Virus record (IMG/VR): IMGVR_UViG_3300027754_000045
Span: 89,851-153,850 of that record
Direction: 5' to 3' (one strand)
Length of the DNA: 64,000 nucleotides
From: a virus
Shown: piece after piece, positions 44,591-52,250 of the stretch
Position numbering within the stretch: the stretch's first letter is position 1
Layout: every line of letters starts with the position of its first letter
Position numbers and translations under genes: made by a program
Notes under the pieces: model-generated
Database searches by the model: none
The model's input: the letters and a program-made list of their open reading frames with translations, nothing else
Told to the model about the DNA's origin: nothing

Positions 44591-45217
44591 TTATTTCACA
44601 GAATAATACTTAGACAAGGCTTTGTAGACTGTGCGTGGAATGGTCAGGTCGGCACGGCGGCTGAAGTCTGTCGGCATAATGCGGTAGATGGATTCAGACA
44701 GGTAGGGATTTCCCACCGTGTTCCAGTTGCCGCTGTCACGCATCAGGTGGTGCGAGTAAATGTATAGGTTTGCATACTTGGCGTACACCTTCGGATTAAT
44801 TGGCAGATCGTATTGTCTTGCGATCCTGACTGCCCGAATCTCGGCATCCCTCTCATACGCCATGACTCGTCGGAACGCCTTGTGGACGATTGTAGGGCTT
44901 GTCTTTTCTTTGCCGCCACCATGCAGCCAACGGCTGACGATCACATTAGCGTGGCAGTCTGCATTATAAACATTGGCAGGGGTTTCTAGCCATTGCTTGA
45001 AGTGAGCATACTCATGGACGAGGACTTGCAGCCAGTCAGGTCTGCCCCCTGCCACCTTGATCACTCGCTTGTCCTCGTCAAAGAACCCCGACGATCTCCA
45101 ACCTTCACCCGAATTAAGTTGCTGTCCCTTACCAATTAAAAAACGGAAACCATAAGAATGGAGTTCCGCTTTAATAGAATCTAAGAATTTAATAGTTTGG
45201 GGGTTTCTATGCTGCAC
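44591..45217 (-). CDS. HExxH zinc metallopeptidase-like protein
   Basis: 208 residues from a GTG preceded by AGGTGG. VLVHEYAHFKQW near residues 64-75 is a zincin HExxH motif, and YERDAEIRAVRIA near 130 could supply the third ligand and framework. This SprT-like arrangement suggests a metalloprotease acting in the host cytoplasm, but the substrate is unknown. It lies downstream of the VWA gene, which also carries an HExxH motif, so the two may act together. The stop lies in a GTGAAA-TAAT-TTTCAC hairpin. Confidence 0.75.
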   Translation of the reverse strand: MQHRNPQTIKFLDSIKAELHSYGFRFLIGKGQQLNSGEGWRSSGFFDEDKRVIKVAGGRPDWLQVLVHEYAHFKQWLETPANVYNADCHANVIVSRWLHGGGKEKTSPTIVHKAFRRVMAYERDAEIRAVRIARQYDLPINPKVYAKYANLYIYSHHLMRDSGNWNTVGNPYLSESIYRIMPTDFSRRADLTIPRTVYKALSKYYSVK

Positions 45218-45240
45218 GATACCACCTACCTTCTTACTCC

Positions 45241-47559
45241 TTATATATGAGCCGACATACTTGAAACGAGCCGATTTACCAAAGTCCTTGAAACAATCTT
45301 TTTCTGCAAGGATCGAATGAAATTGCTCTTTAACTTGGCGTAAGTGGCATTTCCCATATTAATATCTTCGTAGGCATCAACCGTTTCCTTGCGAGTGCAT
45401 CTAATAATAAACACTTGATTGAAACTTTGTTGTGATTTTTCATTTAGAGGCGTAGTATCTTCAGAATCATAATACATTCTTTGAGAACGATCAGAACACA
45501 CAGCCAGTAGATAATTCTCATTGTTCCATTGGGCAGTAAATTCCGTAGTATCTTGATTGTATGAAGCAGGACTCAACTCAATAATTTTATTATTCTTTCC
45601 CATCATGGCAACATTGTGGGAAGGAATACGAATGCCCTTGACTGATGTAGAAGTATCCAAGAACAGAAGAATTGCATTGCATCCAGTATTATCACGAAGG
45701 TACTCCACACAAACATTTGTGGTCAATCGCTCGTGCATCGAGTATGAAGCACCAGTCCGTTTATTAATAATACGAGTCGGTCTGCGTACACCAATATCAT
45801 CATCATCCCCATAATAATTCCTTGAGATTGGACTTCCCGAAGTCGAGCCGTCTGAAATTACTACGCAGTTCAATATCTCGATTTTATTCTTTTTACGGAA
45901 ATTAATCAAGATTTGATTTGCTGCAATAATCGCATCATCTAGCGGAGTATCACTCAATCGCAAGCACCACGGAGTGTTGGGGCAATCTCCACCAAACTTG
46001 TAGCCGTACCCGCCAAGCACCGCACCCAAGAAGAACAGGTGTCGCATTGCATTCATGTGTTCAGTCTTACGCATCTTGCTAGATGCGAAGTTGTAGAGAT
46101 GGAATGGTTGGGCTGTAACAACACCAGTCTGACCGTAATTGCTTTGAATGTCTTTAACAGAAAACATATTTTTCTGCAATTCTTCTGCCGCTTCACTATA
46201 ATCGCTATATGATTTGTTATCATCTTTATCGTAATTTCCAGTCAAGACTGGGGTGTTTGTACTGAACGCATACACTTCGTATGGCACACCGATGCGGCGA
46301 AAGAAAGATGTAAGAATATACATTTGCTTCACAACATCTTGGACAAGAGGTTGCATCGAGCCACTCCAGTCGAGGAACACCACGAAGCCGTGATTCTTGC
46401 CGTTAGGCTTCACGGTGAAGTGCTTGAAGATGTCCTCGCTCCATTTGTATTGTGTGAGCAAGTTCATATCCAATACGCCAGTCTTGGCAGTCTGATTACG
46501 ATGGTGCTGTTGAGCCGCCTTCTTGGTCAGGAACACCTTGACCATTGCATCGACTGTTGCGTTGGCTTCATTGGTGAACGCATTGTATGAGGTCATAATT
46601 TCTTCTGTTGCCGCTTTCATGCCTTTCGACTTGGAGTTGGATAAAGAGTTTTCTATAGCATTCATAATGTCAACATAAGGAACGATAATTTTCTCAAGAT
46701 TGTATTCGGGAAGATACGCAGGAGCATCTTTATCAGAATAATAATTATCTTTGACCTTGCTGTCTAGCCATTGCTTTTGTGCATTAGCCGTGAATGATTC
46801 GGGTGCAATGTTGTGACGCTGCTCGGATTGCTCTCCCTCTCTTGATTTAGGATCGCCATCACCATTAGTTTCGTATTCGCCATCTTGCCCATCGCCACCC
46901 TTTGTTGGCTTGCCCTGTGGTCGATCACTCGTTTCAGGCTCTTGGTTGGCTTCCTTCTTGGCTTCGTCCCACAAGCGACGAGTCACCGCACACACTTCCT
47001 CAAAAGTCTGTGCCGCCTCAACATCATTGATGATGGCTTGCTCGTCGGCACTAAATGGAATCTGTGTTCCTAGATGCTTGCCAATCTTAAAGTGCAAGTT
47101 GGTACGATCAATGATTCGCATCTTGGTATAGTCTGCGGCACTCAAGTCACCAAACATTTGATTCTCGGCAAGCCACTTGTATCCCTTGTAGTAATCACTA
47201 CGCAATCCTGCATACTTCTCTTTGATGAGTCGTTCAATGCGAGCATCTTCCACGATGTTAAGATACATGGCAGCACGGCTCTTGTCATCATTGCTTGCTG
47301 TCTTACCAACAACAGAGTCAATGAACTGCTCCATGCCTTCAGGTGGCGTGTGGAGTGCGTGGCTGACTTCGTGTGACAGGAACAAGTCATACGCCTCTTG
47401 CGTCATGTCTGACCAGTCAGGCACGGTCAGGACACGACTCTTAACATCCATTGATGCCGTCTTTGCCTTTGAGTCAAAGATCACCGAAAGGTTTTCTGTT
47501 GACATTAGTTTTGCGAAAGTGCTATGACTGCCGTGTGATTGTTGTGAGATTGATTTCAT
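45241..47559 (-). CDS. CobT-like VWA protein with HExxH motif
   Basis: 772 residues. LSHEVSHALH near 67-76 is a zincin-like motif, followed by NIVEDARIERLIKEKY, seen in phage peptidase-like proteins. The middle is acidic (residues about 200-260). A C-terminal VWA domain has the MIDAS motif DWSGS near 395. This is the CobT-like partner of the MoxR/CobS-type ATPase encoded just upstream. In cobaltochelatase such pairs insert cobalt; in phages the substrate is unknown. Transcribed from its own sigma-70 promoter with leaderless geometry. Confidence 0.8.
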   Translation of the reverse strand: MKSISQQSHGSHSTFAKLMSTENLSVIFDSKAKTASMDVKSRVLTVPDWSDMTQEAYDLFLSHEVSHALHTPPEGMEQFIDSVVGKTASNDDKSRAAMYLNIVEDARIERLIKEKYAGLRSDYYKGYKWLAENQMFGDLSAADYTKMRIIDRTNLHFKIGKHLGTQIPFSADEQAIINDVEAAQTFEEVCAVTRRLWDEAKKEANQEPETSDRPQGKPTKGGDGQDGEYETNGDGDPKSREGEQSEQRHNIAPESFTANAQKQWLDSKVKDNYYSDKDAPAYLPEYNLEKIIVPYVDIMNAIENSLSNSKSKGMKAATEEIMTSYNAFTNEANATVDAMVKVFLTKKAAQQHHRNQTAKTGVLDMNLLTQYKWSEDIFKHFTVKPNGKNHGFVVFLDWSGSMQPLVQDVVKQMYILTSFFRRIGVPYEVYAFSTNTPVLTGNYDKDDNKSYSDYSEAAEELQKNMFSVKDIQSNYGQTGVVTAQPFHLYNFASSKMRKTEHMNAMRHLFFLGAVLGGYGYKFGGDCPNTPWCLRLSDTPLDDAIIAANQILINFRKKNKIEILNCVVISDGSTSGSPISRNYYGDDDDIGVRRPTRIINKRTGASYSMHERLTTNVCVEYLRDNTGCNAILLFLDTSTSVKGIRIPSHNVAMMGKNNKIIELSPASYNQDTTEFTAQWNNENYLLAVCSDRSQRMYYDSEDTTPLNEKSQQSFNQVFIIRCTRKETVDAYEDINMGNATYAKLKSNFIRSLQKKIVSRTLVNRLVSSMSAHI

Positions 47560-47565
47560 GTCAGT

Positions 47566-47593
47566 ATTGTACCAAAGTTTTGAGTGGTGTCAA
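47566..47593 (-). promoter_or_regulatory. Sigma-70 promoter TTGACA-16-TACAAT, leaderless geometry
   Basis: Minus-strand TTGACA (47593-47588) and TACAAT (47571-47566). The A of the ATG at 47559 lies seven bases after the -10, so the message should begin with AUG. TTTGG before the -10 gives an extended TGn-like element. Confidence 0.8.
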
Positions 47594-47619
47594 GTAGGTT
47601 TGAAAGATTTTTGAAAGAT

Positions 47620-47663
47620 TTCTAAAATAAAATTTCCCCGCCCATTTTCACGGACGAGGAAAT
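47620..47663 (-). terminator. Strong rho-independent terminator
   Basis: On the minus strand ATTTCCTCGTCC and GGGCGGGGAAAT form a 12-bp stem (two G-T pairs) with an 8-base loop, followed by TTTATTTTA. It ends the CobS-like operon just upstream of the next promoter. Confidence 0.8.
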
Positions 47664-47674
47664 ATGAAAATATA

Positions 47675-47980
47675 TTAATATACTGGATTTCCCTGTTTTG
47701 TGATAATATAATTCGACCACTCAACAATTTCAGGGATTAGATAAACTCCGTACTCAACCGACTTTCGTGCTTTGTCTTGCACAATCCAAGTTGGTGCAGA
47801 CTTGAATCCAAACTGGATTCCCATCTCATTCAACTTGTCACGCTTCACTTCTGCATAGGCAATTCCTTGATCGACTAGAAACATTACAAACTTCTTTTGT
47901 CGTGTTTTTAATGCAAGAAAATTTGGTGCTATCTCTTTAACTTTTTCGTAATCACTCGGAACATTAATACTTATATTCAT
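47675..47980 (-). CDS. Small hypothetical protein
   Basis: 101 residues: an N-terminal beta-alpha segment (ISINVPSDYEKVKEIAPNF), a basic helix and a C-terminal aromatic part (YGVYLIPEIVEWSNYI). No family recognised. It overlaps the preceding 43-residue gene by ATGA and is last before the terminator, so it is co-expressed with the CobS-like ATPase. Confidence 0.65.
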   Translation of the reverse strand: MNISINVPSDYEKVKEIAPNFLALKTRQKKFVMFLVDQGIAYAEVKRDKLNEMGIQFGFKSAPTWIVQDKARKSVEYGVYLIPEIVEWSNYIITKQGNPVY

Positions 47981-48108
47981 TTCACAATCTCCTTTGTTGT
48001 TGGTTTAACATCAGTCCATTCATCATCGTCGTAGGTTACATCATCTTCGTCGGTGTCAGGGGGGTCGGGAAATGACCCCCCTGCCTGTTGCGAGAACGAA
48101 TTACGCAT
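47977..48108 (-). CDS. Tiny acidic protein
   Basis: 43 residues, disordered and acidic (DPPDTDEDDVTYDDDEWTDV). It starts at an ATG overlapping the stop of the CobS-like gene and ends in ATGA with the next gene. A longer frame begins at 48219 inside the ATPase gene, but its extra residues only shadow that gene. Function unknown; coupling suggests a small partner of the ATPase. Confidence 0.6.
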   Translation of the reverse strand: MRNSFSQQAGGSFPDPPDTDEDDVTYDDDEWTDVKPTTKEIVK

Positions 48109-49315
48109 TGTCGGCTTCCTGTGGCTCGCTGCCGATGCTGTTGGGTTGAACAGGTGGTTTCCCAGTAAAAGGATCAATACCATGATTAACCTCAACACCA
48201 CCATTGATCGTAGGATCAATCTTTGTGTAGAAGTTCATGAATGCCGTCTTGGTTTCAGTATCGAAACGGCTCAATGCTCGCTCAATGCTGACCATGCGAA
48301 CTTCCAAGACTGCATACAACTTTGCAATGGCTTCCAGTCGGCGAGTGGAAATAATCTCGCTGACTGCACCTTCATAGAACGCCTTGCGAATGGTTTCCGA
48401 CCATCGTGTCAAAGCATCGGCAAAGTCATTGTCACGCTTGCCAAACGCTTCCATCTTCTTGATGAGAATACGCTTCTCTGTGCCACGAGGAGCATACTCT
48501 TGCTCGTAAGTGAAGTCGAAGCGATCCAAGAACGCCTCGTTCAAGATGTTAGTTCCCACAAAGCGTCCATCGTCGCTGCCCTTGCCTTTGGTATTGGCTG
48601 TGGCAAGAATGGTGAAGCCCTCAACAGGACGAATCCACTTGTTGATCTTCTTCAAGAACACGCCCTTGCCCTCAAGCACAGGCTGCAAGCACATAATCTT
48701 ATGTGATCCCAAGTCCACTTCGTCGAGGAGAAGAACGCCGCCGCACTCCATCGCCTTCACGACTGCACCATCTTGCCAAACAGTATTACCGTTGACAAGT
48801 CGCATACCGCCCAACAAATCATCCTCGTCAGTCAACTCGGTAATGTTCACACGAAACAGTTGACGCTTTTGCTTGGCACAAATCTGCTCGATCATGGTTG
48901 TCTTGCCATTGCCTGACAAGCCAGTCACGAACACAGGTGCAAACTTCTTGGACGAGATAATCTTTGCAATCTCGTCGTAGTGTCCCCACGGAATGTATGT
49001 TGCATTGACATCAGGAATCAACTGCTCATGGGATTGCGAGTTGGTCATAACGGCTTGCATTGTAGTATCATTCATATTAGAGTCCAGTAAGTTCTGCTCA
49101 GGTTGAGCGATTGGTGGAAGTAAAGTTTCAGTATCAAGTTCAGGGACATTGAATAGTCCACGACTGACTCGATTTTCGGGAGTGACTGCCCAAAGTGGTG
49201 TGACTCCAAGTCCCACGCCTTTTGCAGCCACAAGAATCTGTTCACGGCTCAACGGATTAGTGTAACCTAGTCGTTGCATTTCTTTAATTACGAGTAATTT
49301 TTTTGAGTGTTTCAT
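48101..49315 (-). CDS. cobS: MoxR/CobS-like AAA+ ATPase
   Basis: 404 residues. Walker A GLSGNGKTT lies near 130-138 and Walker B GVLLLDEVD near 193, followed by ILATANTKGKG (sensor 1) and an Arg-containing AFLDRFDFTYEQEY segment. The N-terminal 60 residues (EMQRLGYTNPLSREQIL) form a small helical module. This matches the CobS subunit-like proteins of T4-like marine phages. With the VWA protein it should form a chaperone-like remodelling complex. Whether it serves cobalamin metabolism is unproven, although the genome also encodes B12-dependent NrdJ. Confidence 0.88.
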   Translation of the reverse strand: MKHSKKLLVIKEMQRLGYTNPLSREQILVAAKGVGLGVTPLWAVTPENRVSRGLFNVPELDTETLLPPIAQPEQNLLDSNMNDTTMQAVMTNSQSHEQLIPDVNATYIPWGHYDEIAKIISSKKFAPVFVTGLSGNGKTTMIEQICAKQKRQLFRVNITELTDEDDLLGGMRLVNGNTVWQDGAVVKAMECGGVLLLDEVDLGSHKIMCLQPVLEGKGVFLKKINKWIRPVEGFTILATANTKGKGSDDGRFVGTNILNEAFLDRFDFTYEQEYAPRGTEKRILIKKMEAFGKRDNDFADALTRWSETIRKAFYEGAVSEIISTRRLEAIAKLYAVLEVRMVSIERALSRFDTETKTAFMNFYTKIDPTINGGVEVNHGIDPFTGKPPVQPNSIGSEPQEADNA

Positions 49316-49323
49316 ATATGTTC

Positions 49324-49352
49324 ATTCTAGTCTAAGTTGTTTGGTTTGTCAA
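49324..49352 (-). promoter_or_regulatory. Sigma-70 promoter TTGACA-17-TAGAAT
   Basis: Minus-strand TTGACA (49352-49347) and TAGAAT (49329-49324). The ATG A at 49315 is nine bases after the -10, so any leader would be about 0-2 nt. Confidence 0.7.
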
Positions 49353-49376
49353 GTGGTAAATCAAATAATTTTAAAA

Positions 49377-49715
49377 TTATTTTTTATCTCCGTAGATTAC
49401 AGGTTGTTGGCAAGCGTTCTCGGCTTGCAACAGAATGTTCTCGTTTACTACATTATCCAAGACTAAACAAGCACCATGAATCCTGCCATACAAAGCACCG
49501 ACCATTAACATGGAAGTTTCGATAAACTCCCGCACATCATCGTTATCTTCGTTTGCCGCCTTCAAAGTTTCTCCGCAATTCATCAGCGTAAAGATGGCTA
49601 GTGTCATGCCGATTGACTCGTCATTGGTCATCACTCCCTTAGCAAACATTTGCTTTACATGGTCAGGGCAAATAGCGTGTGAATCTTCAAATCGTTTCCA
49701 TTGATCTTTTGTCAT
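49377..49715 (-). CDS. Hypothetical protein
   Basis: 112 residues, helical, with two Cys-containing regions (AICPDHVKQM, LMNCGETL) and a hydrophobic helix around MLMVGALYGRIHGACLVL. No membrane signal or catalytic motif is clear. Last gene of the operon starting at 50333. Function unknown. Confidence 0.6.
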   Translation of the reverse strand: MTKDQWKRFEDSHAICPDHVKQMFAKGVMTNDESIGMTLAIFTLMNCGETLKAANEDNDDVREFIETSMLMVGALYGRIHGACLVLDNVVNENILLQAENACQQPVIYGDKK

Positions 49716-49735
49716 TGTATTAGTTTCTTTCTTGT

Positions 49736-50002
49736 TTAATAATTGTCTGCGTCATTGTATCCATCATACTCTAGTGGAATCGGTTCAGGATCATACTGAT
49801 CTTCGTCATCAGCATCTAAACTCTTATCTTCATCGTCTGATTCTTTATCTTCCGAATCAACAACATCCATTTCGTTAGTCTGTGATCCATCATCTATTTC
49901 AACATTTTCATTCTCAAGATCATCTAAATCAATATCATCATCCAAGACAAAATCATCAGAATCTCTGTCAAATTGTTCACGATAAAATTCTTCGTAGTTC
50001 AT
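49736..50002 (-). CDS. Highly acidic small protein
   Basis: 88 residues, more than 40 percent Asp plus Glu and almost no basic residues after position 12. Such proteins can mimic DNA and block host nucleic acid-binding enzymes, as phage Ocr does, but no specific family is recognised. It starts in a TAATG overlap with the upstream gene. Confidence 0.65.
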   Translation of the reverse strand: MNYEEFYREQFDRDSDDFVLDDDIDLDDLENENVEIDDGSQTNEMDVVDSEDKESDDEDKSLDADDEDQYDPEPIPLEYDGYNDADNY

Positions 50003-50316
50003 TATTTTGTACCTTTCTTTTTAATAACTTTCTTTTTAGTCTTTGTTTTCTTAAACTGGTTTATAGTCATCGTTGGCTTAAAGTCATCCACGAATTGTTG
50101 TAGGCTTTCGTTTACTGATTCGAATATCTGATCCATACAATTCATATCACAAAATTTTTCCAAGATCATTTCACATTCTGCGTCAGTTAAAGACTGAGAA
50201 CCATCACACATTCTTACATCTTCAATTTCCCAGTATGTTGCAATTATTTTTGGATCATGACCATCAGCCATGCTTTTCATAAATGCGATCTCGTCACTCA
50301 TTTTTCTCAATCTCAT
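50002..50316 (-). CDS. Hypothetical protein
   Basis: 104 residues. Acidic N-terminal two thirds (DVRMCDGSQSLTDAECEMILEKFCDMNC) and a Lys-rich tail (KKTKTKKKVIKKKGTK). The ATG lies in an ATGA overlap with a six-codon leader peptide that itself starts at the predicted transcription start. Function unknown. Confidence 0.6.
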   Translation of the reverse strand: MRLRKMSDEIAFMKSMADGHDPKIIATYWEIEDVRMCDGSQSLTDAECEMILEKFCDMNCMDQIFESVNESLQQFVDDFKPTMTINQFKKTKTKKKVIKKKGTK

Positions 50317-50333
50317 TGTGTTTCTTCTTTCAT
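50313..50333 (-). CDS. Six-codon leader peptide MKEETQ
   Basis: ATG AAA GAA GAA ACA CAA TGA, with the ATG seven bases after the -10 of the promoter at 50340 and the TGA overlapping the ATG of the next gene. The same ATG position heads full genes behind the sister promoters, so this mini-frame probably loads ribosomes onto a leaderless message and hands them to the real gene. Confidence 0.5.
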   Translation of the reverse strand: MKEETQ

Positions 50334-50339
50334 GTCAGT

Positions 50340-50367
50340 ATTGTAGCAAAGTTTCGGTTAGTGTCAA
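50340..50367 (-). promoter_or_regulatory. Sigma-70 promoter TTGACA-16-TACAAT, leaderless geometry
   Basis: Minus-strand TTGACA (50367-50362) and TACAAT (50345-50340), with GCTACAAT at the -10. An ATG begins seven bases downstream at 50333. Confidence 0.8.
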
Positions 50368-50392
50368 GTGGTAAATCAAATAATTATTAAAT

Positions 50393-50743
50393 TTATTCAA
50401 CTTCATCCAAGTCGTAACGATCACTCTTGGCGTTCTCCATTGCATACTCGTAGCACTCATAGAATACATCGGATGCCTCTGTGTTCTCGTCTGTGGTTGG
50501 TTTGCTGTTGGGGTAATAGAAAGTCTTGTGACTGCTCATATCCTCGGCAAACATGACGATCTCGTAAATGAGAACATCTTCGCAGATTAGATCAGAACCA
50601 TCTTGCGGCTCTGTATTATCTAATTCCCATTGCTCTAATGCCGTGAATGTAAACACTCTTGGAGTTCCAGTATCTACTGGAATATCTCCGTAAGTAAGTT
50701 CTACTCCATCATATTCGACTGTCTTTTCTAGTTTCTTAATCAT
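50393..50743 (-). CDS. Hypothetical protein
   Basis: 116 residues, acidic, with mixed beta and helix (YGDIPVDTGTPRVFTFTALEQWELDN). C terminus ...YECYEYAMENAKSDRYDLDEVE. ATG in an ATGA-type overlap with the upstream gene. No recognised domain; last gene of the operon that starts at 51431. Confidence 0.6.
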   Translation of the reverse strand: MIKKLEKTVEYDGVELTYGDIPVDTGTPRVFTFTALEQWELDNTEPQDGSDLICEDVLIYEIVMFAEDMSSHKTFYYPNSKPTTDENTEASDVFYECYEYAMENAKSDRYDLDEVE

Positions 50744-50934
50744 TGTGTAATCTCCTCTTGTTCGGGTGAAATTGTAACTGAAATCATATCATGTGTCAAC
50801 GCATCAAATCCATTTTCTTCTAATTTATTTTGAATTACTTGTTGCAGTTCATTTGTAATATATTGAACTATAAGATAATTTGATTGAACAATAAATTCTA
50901 CATTAACCATAAAATTTTTCTTATTATTCGTCAT
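50740..50934 (-). CDS. Small hypothetical protein
   Basis: 64 residues with a VEFIVQSNYLIVQYITNELQQVIQNKLEENGFDAL region, a beta-strand plus amphipathic helix. The ATG at 50934 overlaps the preceding stop; a second Met at codon 9 is an alternative. Function unknown. Confidence 0.55.
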   Translation of the reverse strand: MTNNKKNFMVNVEFIVQSNYLIVQYITNELQQVIQNKLEENGFDALTHDMISVTISPEQEEITQ

Positions 50935-51157
50935 ATTGTTTGTTGTCCTCTACATAAATGTCATCAATGTCTATTGTGTAAGGTGGTGAAATAAACCACA
51001 TTTCGTCTAATTCAGTATCATATTTTTCCATTGCTTCCATGTAAGATACTGATTTGTCTATTGTGATTGGTGACTCACTTTCAAATTCCACAGCAAACGG
51101 AACGCACTCGTAGAATTTAATCACCGCAAATTGTGAATATAGTTTATTTTTTCTCAA
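50924..51157 (-). CDS. Small hypothetical protein
   Basis: 77 residues, beta-rich N terminus (FAVIKFYECVPFAVEF) and acidic C terminus (DIDDIYVEDNKQYDE). The TTG at 51157 is the farthest start and overlaps the previous gene by 14 bases; a GTG at 51124 is an alternative. The start is therefore uncertain. Function unknown. Confidence 0.5.
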   Translation of the reverse strand: MRKNKLYSQFAVIKFYECVPFAVEFESESPITIDKSVSYMEAMEKYDTELDEMWFISPPYTIDIDDIYVEDNKQYDE

Positions 51158-51431
51158 CGAAACACCACACTTTCTCGCCTTTGATCTTACGCAATTTGAA
51201 ATACTTTGAATAATCTAAGACTGGACTTTGAAATGCTTTCTTGCGATTATTCAATTCTCTACCTAATTCTGCAATATCATTGCCCACTAAAGTCTGTGTA
51301 TCATGAATGTACACGATCTTCTTGCCTTCGTAGTGGACTTCGTGAATACCAAATCCATCGCCCATTAAAGGGGGATATTTTAATACACGAAAGTTGAACG
51401 AGAAATCATATTTATATGTTTTTGTTTTCAT
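51144..51431 (-). CDS. Hypothetical protein from a leaderless message
   Basis: 95 residues beginning MKTKTYKYDFSFNFRVL. Contains a beta segment GDGFGIHEVHYEGKKIVYIHDTQTLV and a basic helix (ELGRELNNRKKAFQ). I chose the ATG at 51431 because it lies exactly at the predicted transcription start of the promoter at 51438; the frame is open further upstream but would not be transcribed from it. No family recognised. Confidence 0.65.
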   Translation of the reverse strand: MKTKTYKYDFSFNFRVLKYPPLMGDGFGIHEVHYEGKKIVYIHDTQTLVGNDIAELGRELNNRKKAFQSPVLDYSKYFKLRKIKGEKVWCFVEKK

Positions 51432-51437
51432 TTTTTT

Positions 51438-51466
51438 ATTGTAGCAAGAAAGGTTTGTTGTGTCAA
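51438..51466 (-). promoter_or_regulatory. Sigma-70 promoter TTGACA-17-TACAAT, leaderless geometry
   Basis: Minus-strand TTGACA (51466-51461) and TACAAT (51443-51438). ATG starts seven bases downstream at 51431. Confidence 0.8.
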
Positions 51467-51495
51467 GTGTTTTTAGAATTAATTTTAATTTTTTT

Positions 51496-51750
51496 TCATC
51501 GTCTGCGTTCATTGATTGCCGTTGCCCTTCGTATGTTTTCCTTGTCTGCTGAATTGATCAATACAAGTTCGGGTGCTGTTTTATGTGACCAGTCCATGAA
51601 GCCAACATATCCTGTAGCCTTAGAACATTTCACACAAGTGTCTGTGTCAGGCAGACACTCTAATCGAGATTCTCCAATATCATTTCCGCATTCTATACAA
51701 TGTTTCAACAATGCCATCCTTTCGTGAATGATTGCTTGATTGTTTTGCAT
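51496..51750 (-). CDS. DksA/TraR-like zinc finger protein
   Basis: 84 residues. HCIECGNDIGESRLECLPDTDTCVKCS has the C-x2-C-x16-20-C-x2-C spacing of the DksA/TraR zinc finger, which binds RNA polymerase through its secondary channel. The preceding coiled-coil is short (TraR-like), as in phage homologues. It may adjust host transcription. The ATG at 51750 overlaps the upstream gene by 46 bases; an internal ATG at 51717 is possible. Confidence 0.75.
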   Translation of the reverse strand: MQNNQAIIHERMALLKHCIECGNDIGESRLECLPDTDTCVKCSKATGYVGFMDWSHKTAPELVLINSADKENIRRATAINERRR

Positions 51751-51905
51751 TCAACAAACTTGTCGGCTGCGTGGTGCATCTTACGCATCTTGATTGTTCC
51801 CCTGCCAACAGCACAAGGTTTCGCTGTGTGCAGGGCAGGGGAACGCAGAGCCAGTCCCTCTCTTTCGGCTTCAAGATCGAATCTGTCAAGTTGTCGCTTG
51901 CTCAT
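51705..51905 (-). CDS. Small hypothetical basic protein
   Basis: 66 residues beginning MSKRQLDRFDLEAEREGL, with Lys/Arg/His-rich remainder and two Cys. It overlaps the upstream gene by 20 bases and the zinc-finger gene by 46 bases. The alternative start at 51923 adds only shadow residues. Of the competing frames here this is preferred for its junctions with the neighbours. Function unknown. Confidence 0.5.
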   Translation of the reverse strand: MSKRQLDRFDLEAEREGLALRSPALHTAKPCAVGRGTIKMRKMHHAADKFVECKTIKQSFTKGWHC

Positions 51906-52128
51906 CATCATCTCCACTTCCAAAGATAAATTTATCCATCATGGTATCTTCCATTGTAATGTGTTTTGCGATTCTGACTTCATCCTTAAAATCCATACTG
52001 TTAAAATCACAGTAATGAATAATATCTGCGATCATGTCGCTTGGATTCTCGTACTCGTAGCCCCACTCTTTCATGGCAAACTTCATGAGAGATTGGATTC
52101 TTCGTGCTGCATTCTGTTCAACGCTCAT
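51886..52128 (-). CDS. Small hypothetical protein
   Basis: 80 residues, helical with an acidic middle (NPSDMIADIIHYCDFNSMDFKDEVRIAKHI). AAGGACAAC upstream supports the ATG at 52128, which lies inside the end of a tiny membrane-protein gene. Function unknown. Confidence 0.65.
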   Translation of the reverse strand: MSVEQNAARRIQSLMKFAMKEWGYEYENPSDMIADIIHYCDFNSMDFKDEVRIAKHITMEDTMMDKFIFGSGDDDEQATT

Positions 52129-52249
52129 TTGTTTTGTTGTCCTTATTTAATTCGTTTTCTTCCATGACCAGTCCAACATACCAATACAACAAATATCCCA
52201 ATACAGGTAATGTAAAGCCTACTGCAATACCACTAATCAGTATTATCAT
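52118..52249 (-). CDS. Tiny single-pass membrane protein
   Basis: 43 residues: a hydrophobic helix (MIILISGIAVGFTLPVLGYL...) and a polar tail (MEENELNKDNKTNER). The start is one base after the stop of the upstream gene, and the stop lies inside the next gene, which fits the tightly coupled layout. Function unknown; one of several comparable tiny membrane proteins here. Confidence 0.6.
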   Translation of the reverse strand: MIILISGIAVGFTLPVLGYLLYWYVGLVMEENELNKDNKTNER

Positions 52250-52250
52250 A

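Noticed and set aside
51680-51889. 69-codon minus-strand frame overlapping the zinc-finger gene
   Set aside because: It overlaps two better supported frames extensively, has no ribosome-binding site and encodes low-information sequence.
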